This document shows, piece by piece, positions 34,090 through 47,084 of a stretch of DNA of 64,000 bases. The notes beneath the pieces are model-generated. The model was not told the origin of the DNA, searched no databases, and saw nothing but the letters and a program-made list of their open reading frames with translations. This stretch comes from Mytilus edulis (lineage: Eukaryota > Mollusca > Bivalvia > Mytilida > Mytilidae): the NCBI RefSeq assembly GCF_963676685.1, contig NC_092345.1:75195960-75259959 (forward strand), read 5' to 3'. The position numbers and the translations under genes are program-made. How positions within the stretch are numbered: the first letter of the stretch is position 1; the number at the start of each line of letters is the position of its first letter.

Positions 34090-34440
34090 TCACATATTCG
34101 TTGTGAAGTTGAAACGGAATTTTAACCCACAAGGTCTTGCAATCTTTCGATGGACCTTTTTTTTCAGAAAAAGGAAGACACGTTATTGACATAACCCTGG
34201 TTCGTCAACTTTCTGCTCAGACACTACAGCGTGTAGCTACTATTTACGTGGTGGATCCACTGATCTATGTATAACAAATAAATACACAGCTACACCTGTT
34301 TTCTGGTGTCAATGGACATACATGTCCGTTAATCGTTGCCAATATTAGATCTAAGTTTATTGATGACGGTGACTTCAGGAAACATTATCAGAATCCACCT
34401 GACTGCGATATAAGCTAAACTTGGAGCAAATTGTTTCACA
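34090..34440 (-). pseudogene. Reverse transcriptase 3' fragment (same family as 31.8-32.9 kb)
   Basis: Includes a minus-strand stretch resembling the 'L-x-NQG...SL-K-FYGR' end of that protein family, as LTNQGYV followed by a degraded segment. Short and broken. Confidence 0.45.
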
Positions 34441-35488
34441 ATCAGATTGTGTAAACATTCAATAAAAAGTCGATAGTCTTATGGTTTGTAATTGACTCAA
34501 AAATATACAATAAACAAACCCATACACTATGTTGATATAAAAGACCCCGACACGACAAAATATGAAACTGTACCAAATCAAGTCTTTGAAAGTCATAGCA
34601 AACTTTTTCAATGAAGACAATAACAATCAAAACCAAGGAGTAAACAAAGACTCACAAAAACAAGTGACATTTACATCAAAAGTTATAATAATAATAAATA
34701 AGAAACAACACGAACTCCACTAAAAACCGGGAGTGAGATCAGATCAGCTGAGTTTTCTTTTAAGTGAGTACATATGGAATTTGATACTTTTTTTTGAAGT
34801 TGAGTATGTTTGTATTGCCTACTCTTCGCATCGATTGGTAACTATTTAACTTTTAAAAAAAACTTCCATGTGTCAAAAACAGCATAATATTGATCTGAGA
34901 TAAAAACTGATCTATTAACGTTGAGTATAGTTTACACAATTATACACTAATTTTAGCTATACAATGTAAAAGACAACAAATAAAACCTCATCACACAATA
35001 CAAATCGTCAAATGGGTCAATGGTGTTTCTAATAGAGGCACTATCTGTCAAATTCATGTTCACCGATAAAAATATATAATATACCGGGCATAGGCTGGAT
35101 AATATGTAGCTTCGTTTGGTGTGTGTATCTTAGTCTAGACGCAATATAATTAACTGTCGAGTTGACACCCGAAACACCTCGGATAGCAATATAAGCGATA
35201 TAAACAAAAACATAGATATACATACATATCACACTGGTGTATTTGGATTTTTCTAGGTCTGTTTAATTTCATATCATAGAAGAACAATATATGTTAATCC
35301 TTGTTGTGACCTTTAAAGGAATGATTTTTTTGTGGATCGAATCAGTCAATCAAACAATTTACCCTGGCTATACTTTCAATTTTGGTATTCTTTTCATCTA
35401 AATAATTGAATAAGCACAATGCATGCGGTATACATCTCTAGCATAGGGGTTAAATTGAAGTTCACATGAATACGAATTCAAAGAGGTC
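34441..35488. other. Intergenic between GALNT and SDR
   Basis: AT-rich; no gene or clear repeat beyond short mussel-type words. The SDR 3' untranslated region probably ends somewhere in 35700-35928. Confidence 0.4.
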
Positions 35489-35516
35489 GAATTATTCACT
35501 TGCAAGTGAATAATTC
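35489..35516. repeat. Perfect 28-bp palindrome
   Basis: 'gaattattcacttg' followed directly by its complement, with no spacer. It lies about 400 bp beyond the SDR stop codon, downstream of the gene, at the edge of a dispersed repeat that runs to about 35700. Confidence 0.85.
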
Positions 35517-35928
35517 ATCATCAAGATTTTTAGCTTAATTTGACAAAATTGAACTCTACCGGCTGCTAAAAGTGAATCAGTATTTCACTATATCTATTTC
35601 ATAAATTGTTGAGCAAAAGAAAATTCATACTAGTGCAGATTTTGTATATATCTCGTAGCTAGTGCCCCTTTAATTTCAAATGAATAGTATTTTTTTTAGT
35701 GTTGACTCATTAGATAAGTTACAAGCAATGTTGTGTGTACCCTTTTATTTAAATAATATCGAATGGATATATAATGTATAAATTAATACTATCCTGTTAA
35801 AACCATATCATAAAATTTCTACTATTAGAAAACATCTGGGTAAGAAATAGCAATAGAAAATAAAATATCAATAATTTAAGTTATATTTGTGATTTATCTG
35901 AAAGATTCTGATAATACATTCAGTGTCT

Positions 35929-38900
35929 TTATACTGGAGACAAGCAATGTCGTCCTCCATCCACAAACAAAAGTTGTCCAGTAACAAATGAGGAGTCATC
36001 ACTCAATAAAAATTTAATAGTTTTAGCAACTTCTATTGGCTTAGCTGCACCTCCAAGTGGTTGAAGTTCCGTTTGCCTCTCTAAATACTGCAAAAAATAA
36101 AACAAAATCATTTGAAAAATTCTGCGGTTTGATTTAGCTTCCACTTGATTTTGCCTCCAATCATTCTGCTAAGTTAAAAGCATACTAGATAAAAGTATAA
36201 TAGAATTGCATGTCACGCGCACTGTTTCTATAACAAACAACTTTAGTTTGGTTTTTTTACGAAAAAAAAGAAAGTATATGCATCGAAAGTCTTTTTATTC
36301 GTCATAACACCTTATATAAATATCCTCCATTTTGATTGATTGATAGCCAGAGAATATTTCGGGTACTTTTTTAAAGATAAATATTGTTTGCCGAAACGTA
36401 TATGCATACTTCCCCATCACAGAGACGCTTCCAAAAGGACTCAAACAGAAACGTAGTTTTATAGTCAAATTCATATGAGATCAGCTTAGGCTTAATTAGA
36501 GAGTTGGAACCTTAGTTTCTTAAAACTTTATTTATCTACAAGGAATCCTTATAAAAACCAATTTGATAAAGCATGTTAGGATAGCAAATTTCGTCAATCG
36601 ACAAATAAAATTTTCAACCGTTAACAAACTTTAATAATTATGACCAGAGATACATACAATTAATATCTTTAGACATCTGCATGAGGTGATATTAATACAA
36701 CTTACTTTTGCATAATTTTCCTCTGACATACCAGCACGCCTCTGAAAATCCGTAATTATAACACCTGGACTGCAAAAACAAATAAAGGAATGTATTCAAT
36801 AAGTTTTACAGTTAGAATACACATACAGTTGACTGACATGGATTTATATTAAGGCATTCATTGAATGGAAAAAATCCAAATAGATGTAGGAAAAATGTAA
36901 TATATCAACGGACAATCAAACCCAAAGTCGAAAGGAAACAAACAGCAAGGCCATAAAATAAATACTGAAAAGATAAAAACAAAACATATAGGCGACAATT
37001 TTACATATGAAAAGTGTTAAGTCTTTTCGAAGAAATGAGACCTTCTCAGGCTAAATATATGCCCTTCTGTATGACAGTGATTATGTTCATTCAACTCATT
37101 GTATAAACATTAACTCACCATAAGTAAGCACAATACATTCATTTACTAAAGTTTTGTGATGTAGGTTATTATACATCATATGAAAGTAAATTGTTATGTT
37201 GCTATTAAGAAAAGGGAGGTTCATATAATGATATTATCCATTAGTAAAGAGACCATAATTTGCTGAAATTGGTTCAATAAATACAAAAATACTGCATGAT
37301 CTATAATACATATTCACATTGTTTTAAAACATATCGTCGACTAATATCTGGAAGGGAGAAAGCCAATGGAACAGATAAGTTATATTTTACTTTAACAGTT
37401 CAATGGCTGTAATCAATTATGTGGGTAATCTGGAATAAAACTAATTAATAATTTATAACTTCATATTAGAAAATATCACACTTTAATCAAATTATCTTAA
37501 CATTTATATTATTTCATATTTGACTGTGTTATCCATGTATTACTTACATCGACGATAACCATATTGAATTGACACAGTGATATTCTTAACTATAAATAAT
37601 ATATCTAAAGTAAGATAATTAGTGTTCTTTAATTAAGTAGTGTCAGATTTAACGAAAAGGTTTATAATAGACAGACAACAGGCGCCAGTTGATGATATAA
37701 AAAATAATATCACATACTAATAAGCCCTTTTGGAATGTGAGCTAAAGTGATAGGATAGTGTTATTTTAAAAATATTTTTTTATGTTTAAGTCGTTTATCA
37801 CAACACTAAAAATGCATATTGAAAAAATCTCAAAATAAAAAAAAAGTTTCATCATAGTAACCATGTAATCCATGTGTAACTAAATATTGGTCTGCATGAA
37901 ACTGACCATAAACGTACTAATAAGTATATAGGGATTTTACTGTATCAAATCAAGGAACAAATACGTGTTTTTTCAAGGTTCTCATGATCTTTATTGTAGA
38001 GTACGTTTTTTAGCTCGTCGAATTTATTTGTGGTTCGACGAAGAATAGTTGTAAACTGATAGTCCGTCGACTTTTATTCCTAGTATTTCACTTGAGAATG
38101 ATGTTTCATGTACATAAAAAACATACTTTTTTTCTTCTCAAATTCTTTATCTACAGTTAAGGTAATACGAATGGAAACTACAACCACAGACACTATTATT
38201 GTGTGCCTTCCCCGGACCAGGAGCCTGTTGTTCAGTGATTATCATTTGTTTTTTTTAATTAATTATTAAAGGTACCAGGCTTATAGTTTGATACGCCAGA
38301 CGCCCGTTTCGTCTACATAAGACTCACCAGTGACGTTCAGACTTAAAAAGTTAGAAAACCAAACAAGTATAAAATTGAAAAGCATTGCGGACCAAAAATT
38401 CCAAATCAAAAGTTGATTTAAATACGGCGAAGGTAAACTAGACCTGAGATAAGACAATTCTAAAGAAAACCCGTTAATTTATAAAAATGACCATGCCAAT
38501 AAACTTAACAGATACCAGGATTCAAGTTAAGTATTTGCGCCAGACACGCGTAATTAATGTTCATATCGACACCGAAGTCCTTACACCTGGGCTGGTGTTT
38601 CAGATTTGTTTTTCGTTCATTATTCTGTACACAATTAGGCCGTTAGTTTTCTCGTTTGAAATGTTTTACATTTGTCATTTCGGGGCCTTTCATAGCTGCC
38701 CATGAGGCATGACCTTTGCTCATTGTTAAAGTCCGTACGATGACTTGTAGTTGTTAATGTCTGTGTCATTAGGTCTCTTGTGGTAAGTTGTCTCATTGGC
38801 AATCATGCCAAATCTTCTTATCTTTACATTAAGTTAATTTTTAAACCACTTTTTAACTAAGTACTATTTTACTGATATATATATAAAATCAAAACATCGT

Positions 38901-41900
38901 AAAAAGTAAAATCACAAAAATACTGCACTCCGATGAAAATTCAATCGGGAAGTCCATAATCACATGGCAAAATCAAATGACAAAACACATCAAACGAATG
39001 GACAACAACTATCATATTCCTGCCTTGGTACAAGCATTTTCAAAAATTGAATATGGTGGATTGAACCTGGTTTTATAGCGCTAAACCTCTCACGTTTACG
39101 ACAGTTTCATCAAATTCCGTTATATTTACAACGATGCGTGAACAAAACAGACATAATAAATAAAATAGTAAACTATTTTCTCTGGTAACACACATATCGA
39201 TCGATTACAACATCACGGAATGTTTAGTTGTAATGAATAACACGGCGGTTGCCACTGATGGAACATGAACTTCTTACTATTCTACAGCACTTCAATTCCA
39301 TTTTTTAGGTGCGTGTTTCTAAATACTTCTAAAAGTGTTTTTTTTCTAGTTTAGGGTTTTGTGGAATGCTATTTGACTTTTCTTCGTTTTCAGTTGACTA
39401 AAATGTTCTCTTTGTCTTGTTGAACTTTTGATTTATGATTGTCCAATTGGTATCTTCTCATTCAAGACATTATTTCATTTTCAATGGAGTAATACTTAAG
39501 TAAATACAAAATATGTTTTTGGTTTGCACAATCTTAATGAAATCATCCATCGACTCAACAAAGATAATTGCCACATTAATTCATGCATAAAAACATTGAT
39601 GCGAAATATAATGCATATAAATTAATTTTGTCATTATCAAAATTCCCATATACCGATTAGTAGATTCATTTTTAATTCGAAATTGTGCATGAGTTCAGTG
39701 AACTTAACGCAATCAGTACACATTCCTTTTTGGATTGGTAAAACAGGGAGTATCAAAATTCGAAATTAATTCCATTTATAGTCACAAGTTTTCTTGAAAT
39801 AAGTTAAAACATGCGAATGAGAGGCGAAAGATACCAAAGGGACATTCAAACTTATATGTCGAAAATAAACTGACAATACTATGGCATAGAACGAAACACA
39901 AAGAAAATACAAACAACAGTACGCAGTAAACACCATAGTAAACGAAACACTTAGCAACATGAACCCCAGCCAAAACCTGGAGTCGAGCTCAGTGGCTTCT
40001 GAAGAGTAAGAAGATCCTGCTCAACATGTGGTACCTGTCGTGTTGCCCATGTAAGAAAAAATGCGATGATAAGTCGAATTCGGTAAGTTACATTCGACAA
40101 AAAATAAAGATAGGATTGTGATTACAACAATTGGAACCTATTCGTCGTCATTTGTAAAACGGGTTATCAATAACGACCAACCAACTCGTTATGGCCTTCG
40201 TTGTCAATTTCTAGATATAAGTTAAGTTATGAGGAATACTTAACTTTCTGTGTCTGTTGTATACTTTGTTTTAAGTTCAATTGGATAGATGTGTTCCAAA
40301 CAGTCACAAACTTTGAATTATTTAGTGAGGAGATGTGATCTATATAGTTGAAGTTAAAGGATAATGGCTAGCTTCTTTTCATTATTCTTCAGATGCTCCT
40401 GTATGAAGTCAGCCTTATATGAACAAGGAAACAAAACCTGTACCACAGGTTCCCATGGAAATGCCTATAGTTTATAGAAAAACACGTTCCCAACCAACGT
40501 AACACATATGTTAATCAAGAAATCAAGCGTTTTGATAGTGTCCATTTTAGATTTTTTTAGGGTAAGTTAGATTCAACTCTCCGTAAGTATATATACTTTA
40601 AACATAACGGAATGAAATGTGAAGATCGGATGTCCCTTAAATGAGAACACATTATTTTACATATGGTATAAGTTGATGTACTTACTTTACTGAATTAACT
40701 CTAACTTTGTGAGGTGCAAGATCTAAAAAAAAAAAAAAAATATATCAATTTTTCGATATTAAGATGTTTGATTTACAATAAGGATCATAGCTATTTACAG
40801 AAATATTAAAAGATTATAATCCAACCGTAACGTGCATTCAGTGGATAGAAGTTTTATACTTGCTAAGATAGAACGATTGTGTAGGAAAATATTACAGAAT
40901 GAACCAAAACCAACATATGATATTCAATTTATCCTCACGAAATGTGTTTTCTAATAAACATAAAGGCTTTTTATGAAATTAAAGTCGGAAATGTAAGGAA
41001 CTATGTCTTTTTCTACGCATTCACCATTTGTTTTGATCCGACGATATCAACGTCTTGACAACACCTTAAGGAAATTTCAGAGGAAATAAACAACCGTGTC
41101 TATTTCACATGTATAATTATCGTTTTTTATTTCACTGGGAAATCTATGTAATTCATTGCACCCAATGTAATAATATCAGTTACTACAAACCTAATGCTAG
41201 ACACTTGGTAAACATGTCAAGCGCTGCTTTGGACATACAGTAAGCTGGACAAACACCAATCTACAATAAGTAAAACAAAATGATTGCAGGTAGCGCTAAA
41301 TCATAATCCTTGCTTTTAATTCCTTATTACATAATAAGATGTGGATTGATATATGTATGCTTTTCTTATTAATCATAAAGTGAGACAAGAAGAAGGCAAA
41401 ATCATACAACTAGCAAACCGATAGAAGATAACTTTATAAAGATATCAAAGTAATACTGAGGCAAAGACAAATAAACACAATTGTAAAACATAAAAAGAAA
41501 GCTTACAATTTGTAAATAGTAATTGTTATTCTAAAAAATACCATAAGTATTTAACTTTGTAGTTCCCGTTTTGCGAAGTGTGTAACTCATTTTTAAAGTA
41601 TGCATTATATATTAAGCTCTCAAACTCACCGGTCTTTGTCCAGATATGCTAGACACATTAACTATACTACCTGTTAAATGAGAAAGTCAAAACTGAAATA
41701 ACATTTGAATAAGTAAGATAATAATGCCTCTTTCGTATCTGCGTACTTTTTCAAAATGAATGTTTTAAATGGAATTATAATTTTCGCTTTGGCCAGACCA
41801 AATTTATAAAGTGTTATTATTATTTCAACCGTTATTTCGTTACAAAATTCGACAATTAATCATCTCTCTCCTTCAAAGCATATTTTAGGAAAAAGAGTTA

Positions 41901-44900
41901 ACACGTCTCATTCATTCGTTTATTTCGACAAAACATGCATTTTGAACCAACCGTATTGATTAGGTAAAATAATCTTACCTTGTGTCTTAATAAGATGAGG
42001 TGCACATTTTTGTGACAGGTTAAATGGTGCTTTAACATTTATATCTAGAATACTTTCTAATATTTCTGGCGTTGTTTCCATCATATTTTTATAATTTCCA
42101 CTACCAGCATTGTTCACCTACATACCAAAAATGAAGATACCTTTATGACGATCTAAAAAGATTCGTTACCACTTTTGTGACTTAATGTGATATCAACGCA
42201 TATTTCACTAGGGTAATGATAACTTAAATTGAAAAATTGTTGTAAGACGTACGGTGACCTATAACTGGTTGAATTAACTTTTTTTGCACCCTGTTTGATA
42301 AGTGTATTATTGTCAATCATACCACATTTCCTTTATTTATATAGTTAAGAGCTATTATGAAATTGAACTCATCACTTTGAATTTGAGTTTGTCATTAAAT
42401 GCGTTCTAACAATTATACAAATAAATTAAATCAACAGCTCAGATATGTCAAATATCCACATAATTCGTACCAACGCATCAATCTGTCCAAAAGTAGATAG
42501 GGTTAATTGTATCAGCTTATCTAAATCGTCTGGCTTAACGACATCACATTTTACAACTAGAACCTAAAAATGATACAAAGAAAGAAAAGTGTTAGTTAGA
42601 TATGTGCATGTATGATCTCGATATGTTTGAGTCTAATACTTTATTATGTGTGGGTTTTGAAACTTCCTGATGAAGGTAAACCCATAAAAGGTCTTCTAAT
42701 GCTCGAAATTGACAAAGTGTTATTTTCATTTACTACCACTTGGTCGATACCATTGCTTGGAGACTTTTAATCCCCGAGATTATCAGTAAATCAGTAGTCA
42801 GTGCTTCAATAGTGACATACATTTTCAATCACACTATTCGTTGATGATTTAAGAAAGTATTAAAAAAAAGTTTCAACTCCCCTCAGAAAAAGTTGACAAA
42901 AGATGAATTTGACTATATCTTAAATTCTCATGCTTTGGTCCTATTCAACTTTGGCATTTAAATGCGTCGGTTTGTACGTTCCTGATGGAGGAAAAATCCA
43001 GATAACGTCGAACACACGAAATAAATAAAGGGTTGTTTGCATTAAATGTCAAATTTAAAAATCTTGCTCATTTAAATTTTTGCCATTTTGTTGTATTTAA
43101 ACAACAAATGTAATGTGTTTCAGGGTAAAAAACACATAGTATTCTTGCTATAAATGCTCTATTGCATACATGTGGTTTAAAAGAAGCCAATTTATGTAGT
43201 TTATGTAAGGAAACTAAAAAAAATGCTATTCATCTTTTTCTGGGAATGTAATCTTATTTATGGAAAGATACTAATATTTATTCAACATAAATGTAATTTA
43301 GTTTGAACATATTTATTTGGGATTGGGAAACAAGATATTACAACTTCTATAAATCCCTTTCTACTTTGCAGATGCGAGTGCCCCGATGTAGCGGCATTAG
43401 TCTGTTTTTTTTCAAAATCTACAAGGGTGTCTTTTACGTGCAAGAAATTTTCTCTCTCTTAACATGGGTCAGACATTGATCGTCCCCAGTCGACGAGCTA
43501 TCATCGTTTCTCGAGACCATACTCGCAAATAGTGTCAAGGGAGAGACGAAAATTCAGTCCCTGAAATTTTCTCTGCCGAACGGTGATCTTAATATAATAT
43601 AGAATGCAATAACATAACTATCATTCTTTGGTCAAAGTCATGGGATGTTCCCTTTGAAATTTAGTTGATTCGAGCGTCACTGATGGGTCTTTTGTAGACG
43701 AAACGTGCGTCTGGCGCTAATACAAAATTGCAATCCTAGTATCTTTGATGAGTTTATCCTTACATTCATTCACTGTTCTATTATCTATTTTGTTCACATA
43801 TAATCGTCAATGTAATGGAGTTCTGTGCGACTGTCATACAATTGAAAGGTTTAGCTAAACAGCTTTAAGTCGCCATTTTGTACATAAGGAAATGCCCGTA
43901 CCGAGTCAGGAATATGACAGTATGTTTTCCATTCGATTTATGTGTTGGAGGTTTTGATTTTTGAATTTGATATTTTCCTTGGATTTTGGTAGTTTTTGTT
44001 ATTTTACTTTTTCTAGTTAAGTATCGCATTTATACATGTCGTTCATTGTCCGCTCTTATTGGTGCGATTGAAATACTTAAATATATACCAACCAACCAGA
44101 AAGAGGGTTGCCTTTTTAAACAGATCACCAAAATCAAGAAAAAAGTAAATGGAAAGTGTTTAAAACATAGTTGATATATGAACGGATATCTCCCCCTTTG
44201 TAATCTCGTAGACATTATTATGATCTATGTACAATTGATAAAATATTGATGAATATTGGACAATAGTGAGTGTGCATCATTACATAACTGTCGATGATTT
44301 ACATTGATAGTGTTTTATACATATGTGTATAGTTGTTGTATTTTGTATTGGAATTGTTTCCCCTTGGCTATGGTTGTTTTAAACTTTGTAAATCTATCCA
44401 GCATGTCCTGTTTTACCCTTACATGATAATGTTGTGTTATTGAAGAAACACACGATAAAGGAAGATGATCAGCTTAATAATTAACTTTTCCTTAGTATGC
44501 ATGTAATTTATACCGGATGAAAAAATAAGACGGGTATAATCAAGGTGATTACTATCTTATATCTATAAAAGAAAAAGCATGTTTAACATATCTCTGTCCT
44601 GTGTGTTCTTGTGTGTATTTGTATTATATTCCATTCACTTGATGTGGTCCTTTGAGCGGTATTTTTTAACATTGTTATATAAGCAGAAGGTTCAGCTAGC
44701 CATAAAACCAGGTTCAACGCACCATTTTGTCTTAAAAGGTCCTGTACCAAGTCAGGAATATGGCATTTGTTATCAAATAGTCCGTTTCTATGCATGTTGG
44801 CGTTTGTTTTAGTGGCAGTTCAGTGTTTCTGTTGTTACGGATTTTTAATCGTAAATAAATTTTTGATTATTGAACAGCGAAATTCTACTGTTGATTTTAT

Positions 44901-46973
44901 TCATGAGGATTATATGGCAATACTAAAAATATCGCTAGAATTACGGACAACTATACTTGACAGGATAACAGTATAAACAACACAAGAACACTCAGCACAG
45001 AGAAATACAAGAATAAATAATATAATTGTACAATACAACATGTAAATCCCAGAATACGGACACCTCCCCTGAATTTACAACAGCAAACGAGGACACCACA
45101 AACGAAAATAAACTGTGCATTACACGAATGATTCAATGTCATATAACAGGTATAACCTTTTTAAAGCATTAAACATTCCTTTCCCTTCAAAGAGTGTAAT
45201 GTGGCGTCTGGCGTACTAAATTATAATCCTGGTAACTATCTTGTCATTGTAGTAATTCGTTTACTTACTATTCACAATAGAGGGTGTGACAATACCTTTT
45301 CAGCAGATAATCCTTTGGTCTGACATTCCTTTGAAACAGCATTCAACCTTTCCTCATTTCTTGCCGCTAAAACTAATTTTACATCGAGTATTGCCAACAA
45401 TAATGCTGTTGCCTCACCAATTCCAGAACTAGCCCCTGAATACGAATTAGATTTAAATAGTTATTAATGTTCAAAATGAAAAGAAAGTAAAAAAACGACC
45501 AATGTAATCTAAAAAAAAAGGCCAATGTAATCAAATGATTTTCAAAACTTTGATCTGTTTTGAATATATATAAACAAAGAGAACTCCAACGACAGCCTTA
45601 TCTTGCTATGTATACTATACGTCACCCGTCATCAGACATAGACAATACTGCTAGGACGGAGAATAATAACAATATCACTGGTATATAAGATGATTATTTT
45701 ATGTTTCAAAACGGTTATGTATGATTTTTTTTCTGTATGAATATGAAATAATGTCGTATAACAGTACCCATTGGAATGACGGCTGCTAGTTGGAACATCA
45801 ATCACCTAAACACAACAAATATATAGTCGATCAAAAGTCATCTTTCAAAAGCAATAACTCCTATGAAGGATCACTAGATACATTCTGTCAATTCAATTAT
45901 TTGTAGGGCTTCCCTTGATGAGCATTTTTGTCAAACAAGACGAAGGTAACAACTATTATAATGGTTTAATTTCGGTTATATTGAATTATTTGTAGGTCTT
46001 AATTGGGTAAGCAGTATTGCCATTCAAAGTTACTGTCTATCTATCATATAAATTGAAGATATGGTGTGATTGTCAATGTGACAACTCTTCACAAGAGACC
46101 AAATGACACAGAAATTAACAACTACGGGTCACCGATTAGCAAAGTCCTTATCGCATAGCTAGCTATAAAAGGCCCCGAATAACAAATGCAAATGAGAAAA
46201 CTTACGGCTTAATTTATGTAAAAAATGAACGGAAAAAAATATTATGTAAAAGAGGGACGAAAGATGTCAGAGGGACAGTCAAACTCATAAATCGAAAATA
46301 AACTGACAAAGCCATGGCTAAAATGAAAAAGACAAACAGACAAACAATAGTACACATGATACAACATAAAAAAAAACTTAAGAATAAGTAACACGAATCC
46401 ACTAAAAACTAGGGGTTATCTTATGTGCTCCGGAAGGGTTAGCAGATCCTGCTCCACATGTGAAAGCAACAAATGAAAAACACTGAATAACAGGCTCCTG
46501 CATGAAAGAGAAAAAATGATAGAAAATAGTCTGTCAAAGGCAATAGCTCTAATAAGGGATCAATTTGGAGATATAAGTAAAAAAAACTGGATGTTACCCT
46601 TTTTTTTCTATATTTAGCTTTGCGGAAATCTTGATAAATTACAAAGCGAAACTTCATACATGATAGCATAAAGATCATTCGCCACAAATATGTTTAAAAT
46701 TAGTTCTTACGTATCAGATGAGAAGATCTTTTAAAAAGTTTATGACAACGAATAAGTTTGCGATTCATATCGTTTTAACCGGAAATACACACTTTATTAT
46801 TATCACAGCTCACCTTTACAGTATAATTAATTTAGAGAGCTATGATACTTATAATTTATCGAGGTATCTGTCTTATCTATGACATAAGAGTGATTGTCAA
46901 CACAGCAGTTTTTATATGCAATACATGATGTCTTACCTGTAATAATTACAACTTTATCCTTCAATGAAGTCAT
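35929..46973 (-). CDS. Classical short-chain dehydrogenase/reductase, 9 exons, complete
   Basis: NAD(P)-dependent oxidoreductase of the classical SDR family, closest in feel to FabG-like or glucose-dehydrogenase-like animal SDRs; the substrate is unknown. Exons in transcript order: 46973-46937, 45435-45296, 42563-42471, 42117-41979, 41670-41630, 41260-41191, 40722-40686, 36769-36706, 36087-35929. All are GT-AG and in phase, totalling 780 nt (259 aa plus stop), a normal SDR length. Visible motifs: cofactor-binding TGASSGIG (12-19, split between exons 1 and 2), CDV near 65-67, NNAG (92-95), and the catalytic tetrad Asn117, Ser144, Tyr157 and Lys161 (YCMSK). The NPG turn and a C-terminal [11 protein letters not shown] follow. 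There is no signal peptide or membrane segment, so it is probably soluble. Three exons are very short (37, 41 and 37 nt), so gene finders may miss them. Introns are full of dispersed repeats. Confidence 0.94.
38293..38336 (-). ncRNA. Decayed hammerhead ribozyme in a dispersed repeat
   Basis: Minus strand: stem I ACGUCA / UGGCGU (6 bp); core CUGGUGA, with the invariant A6 changed to G; stem II GUCU-UAUGU-AGAC; GAAA; stem III region ACGGGCGU; cleavage C. Same subfamily as the 43.7-kb copy, broken at a different core base. Confidence 0.7.
38640..38820 (+). repeat. Dispersed repeat family D
   Basis: Full copy ending 'aatcatgccaaatcttctta', directly downstream (about 300 bp) of the decayed hammerhead at 38293-38336, in the SDR intron between exons 7 and 8. 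Confidence 0.65.
38890..39165 (-). repeat. Dispersed repeat family C
   Basis: Inverted copy of the 12355-12630 family, complete-looking ('aaaaatactgcactccgatg' through 'gaacaaaacagacataat'). It lies in the SDR intron between exons 7 and 8. Confidence 0.65.
39800..40215 (-). repeat. Dispersed repeat, tail region of a bivalve retroelement
   Basis: Shares its blocks (e.g. 'gatacca-agggacattcaa', 'ccatag', 'gaagatcctgctca', 'aacatgtggtacc') with 46225-46480 (same strand) and, inverted, with 10925-11180. No coding frame. It lies in the SDR intron between exons 7 and 8. Confidence 0.55.
40380..40560 (-). pseudogene. Reverse transcriptase fragment (same family)
   Basis: Minus-strand sequence matches, out of frame, the stretch around a conserved 'FGG-x-VFQQT-GIPMGT' region of the family. 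It lies in the SDR intron between exons 7 and 8. Confidence 0.45.
42655..43035 (+). repeat. Diverged copy of the satellite family (about one unit plus a second ribozyme region)
   Basis: Contains CTGATGA at 42667-42673 with an AGGUAAACCCA-type stem II region, the 'gataccattgcttgg' version of the conserved block, 'caactcccctcag', and a second ribozyme-like start (CTGATGG, about 42983). It lies in intron 2 of the SDR gene, antisense to it. Confidence 0.65.
43674..43717 (+). ncRNA. Near-intact hammerhead ribozyme in a dispersed repeat (one core change)
   Basis: Stem I GCGUCA / UGGCGC (6 bp, one G-U); core CUGAUGG, where the last base should be A; stem II GUCU-UUUGU-AGAC (4 bp); GAAA; stem III region ACGUGCGU, nearly palindromic; cleavage C. 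The single A9-to-G change should disable it. The surrounding sequence (about 43660-43760) is a dispersed mussel-type repeat. Confidence 0.75.
43785..44010 (+). repeat. Dispersed repeat family C
   Basis: Direct copy of family C, placed immediately after the near-intact hammerhead repeat at 43674. It lies in SDR intron 2. Confidence 0.6.
44665..44900 (+). repeat. Dispersed repeat family B
   Basis: Carries 'ccataaaaccaggttcaa', 'ggtcctgtaccaagtcagg' and the 'gaacagcg...tctactgttg' end. It lies in SDR intron 2, antisense to the gene. Confidence 0.7.
45204..45245 (+). repeat. 3' half of a dispersed hammerhead repeat
   Basis: Contains 'gcgtctggcgtactaaat' and 'aatcctggtaactat', the sequence found after stem II in the 43.7-kb copy. 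The core and stem II are absent, so it is a truncated copy. Confidence 0.5.
46225..46480 (-). repeat. Dispersed repeat, same family as 39.8 kb
   Basis: Matches the family blocks 'agagggacgaaagatg', 'gacaaagccatggct' and 'gcagatcctgctccacatg'. It lies in SDR intron 1. Confidence 0.6.
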
Positions 46974-47084
46974 TGTGTCTCGACATAAACAAACACTGTA
47001 TTGAACATGTCAATCGAGATCTCGCTTCGTTTAAACCCACTTGGGATATATTATCTGTTTATGTTATCTGTTTATCTGTTTGTG

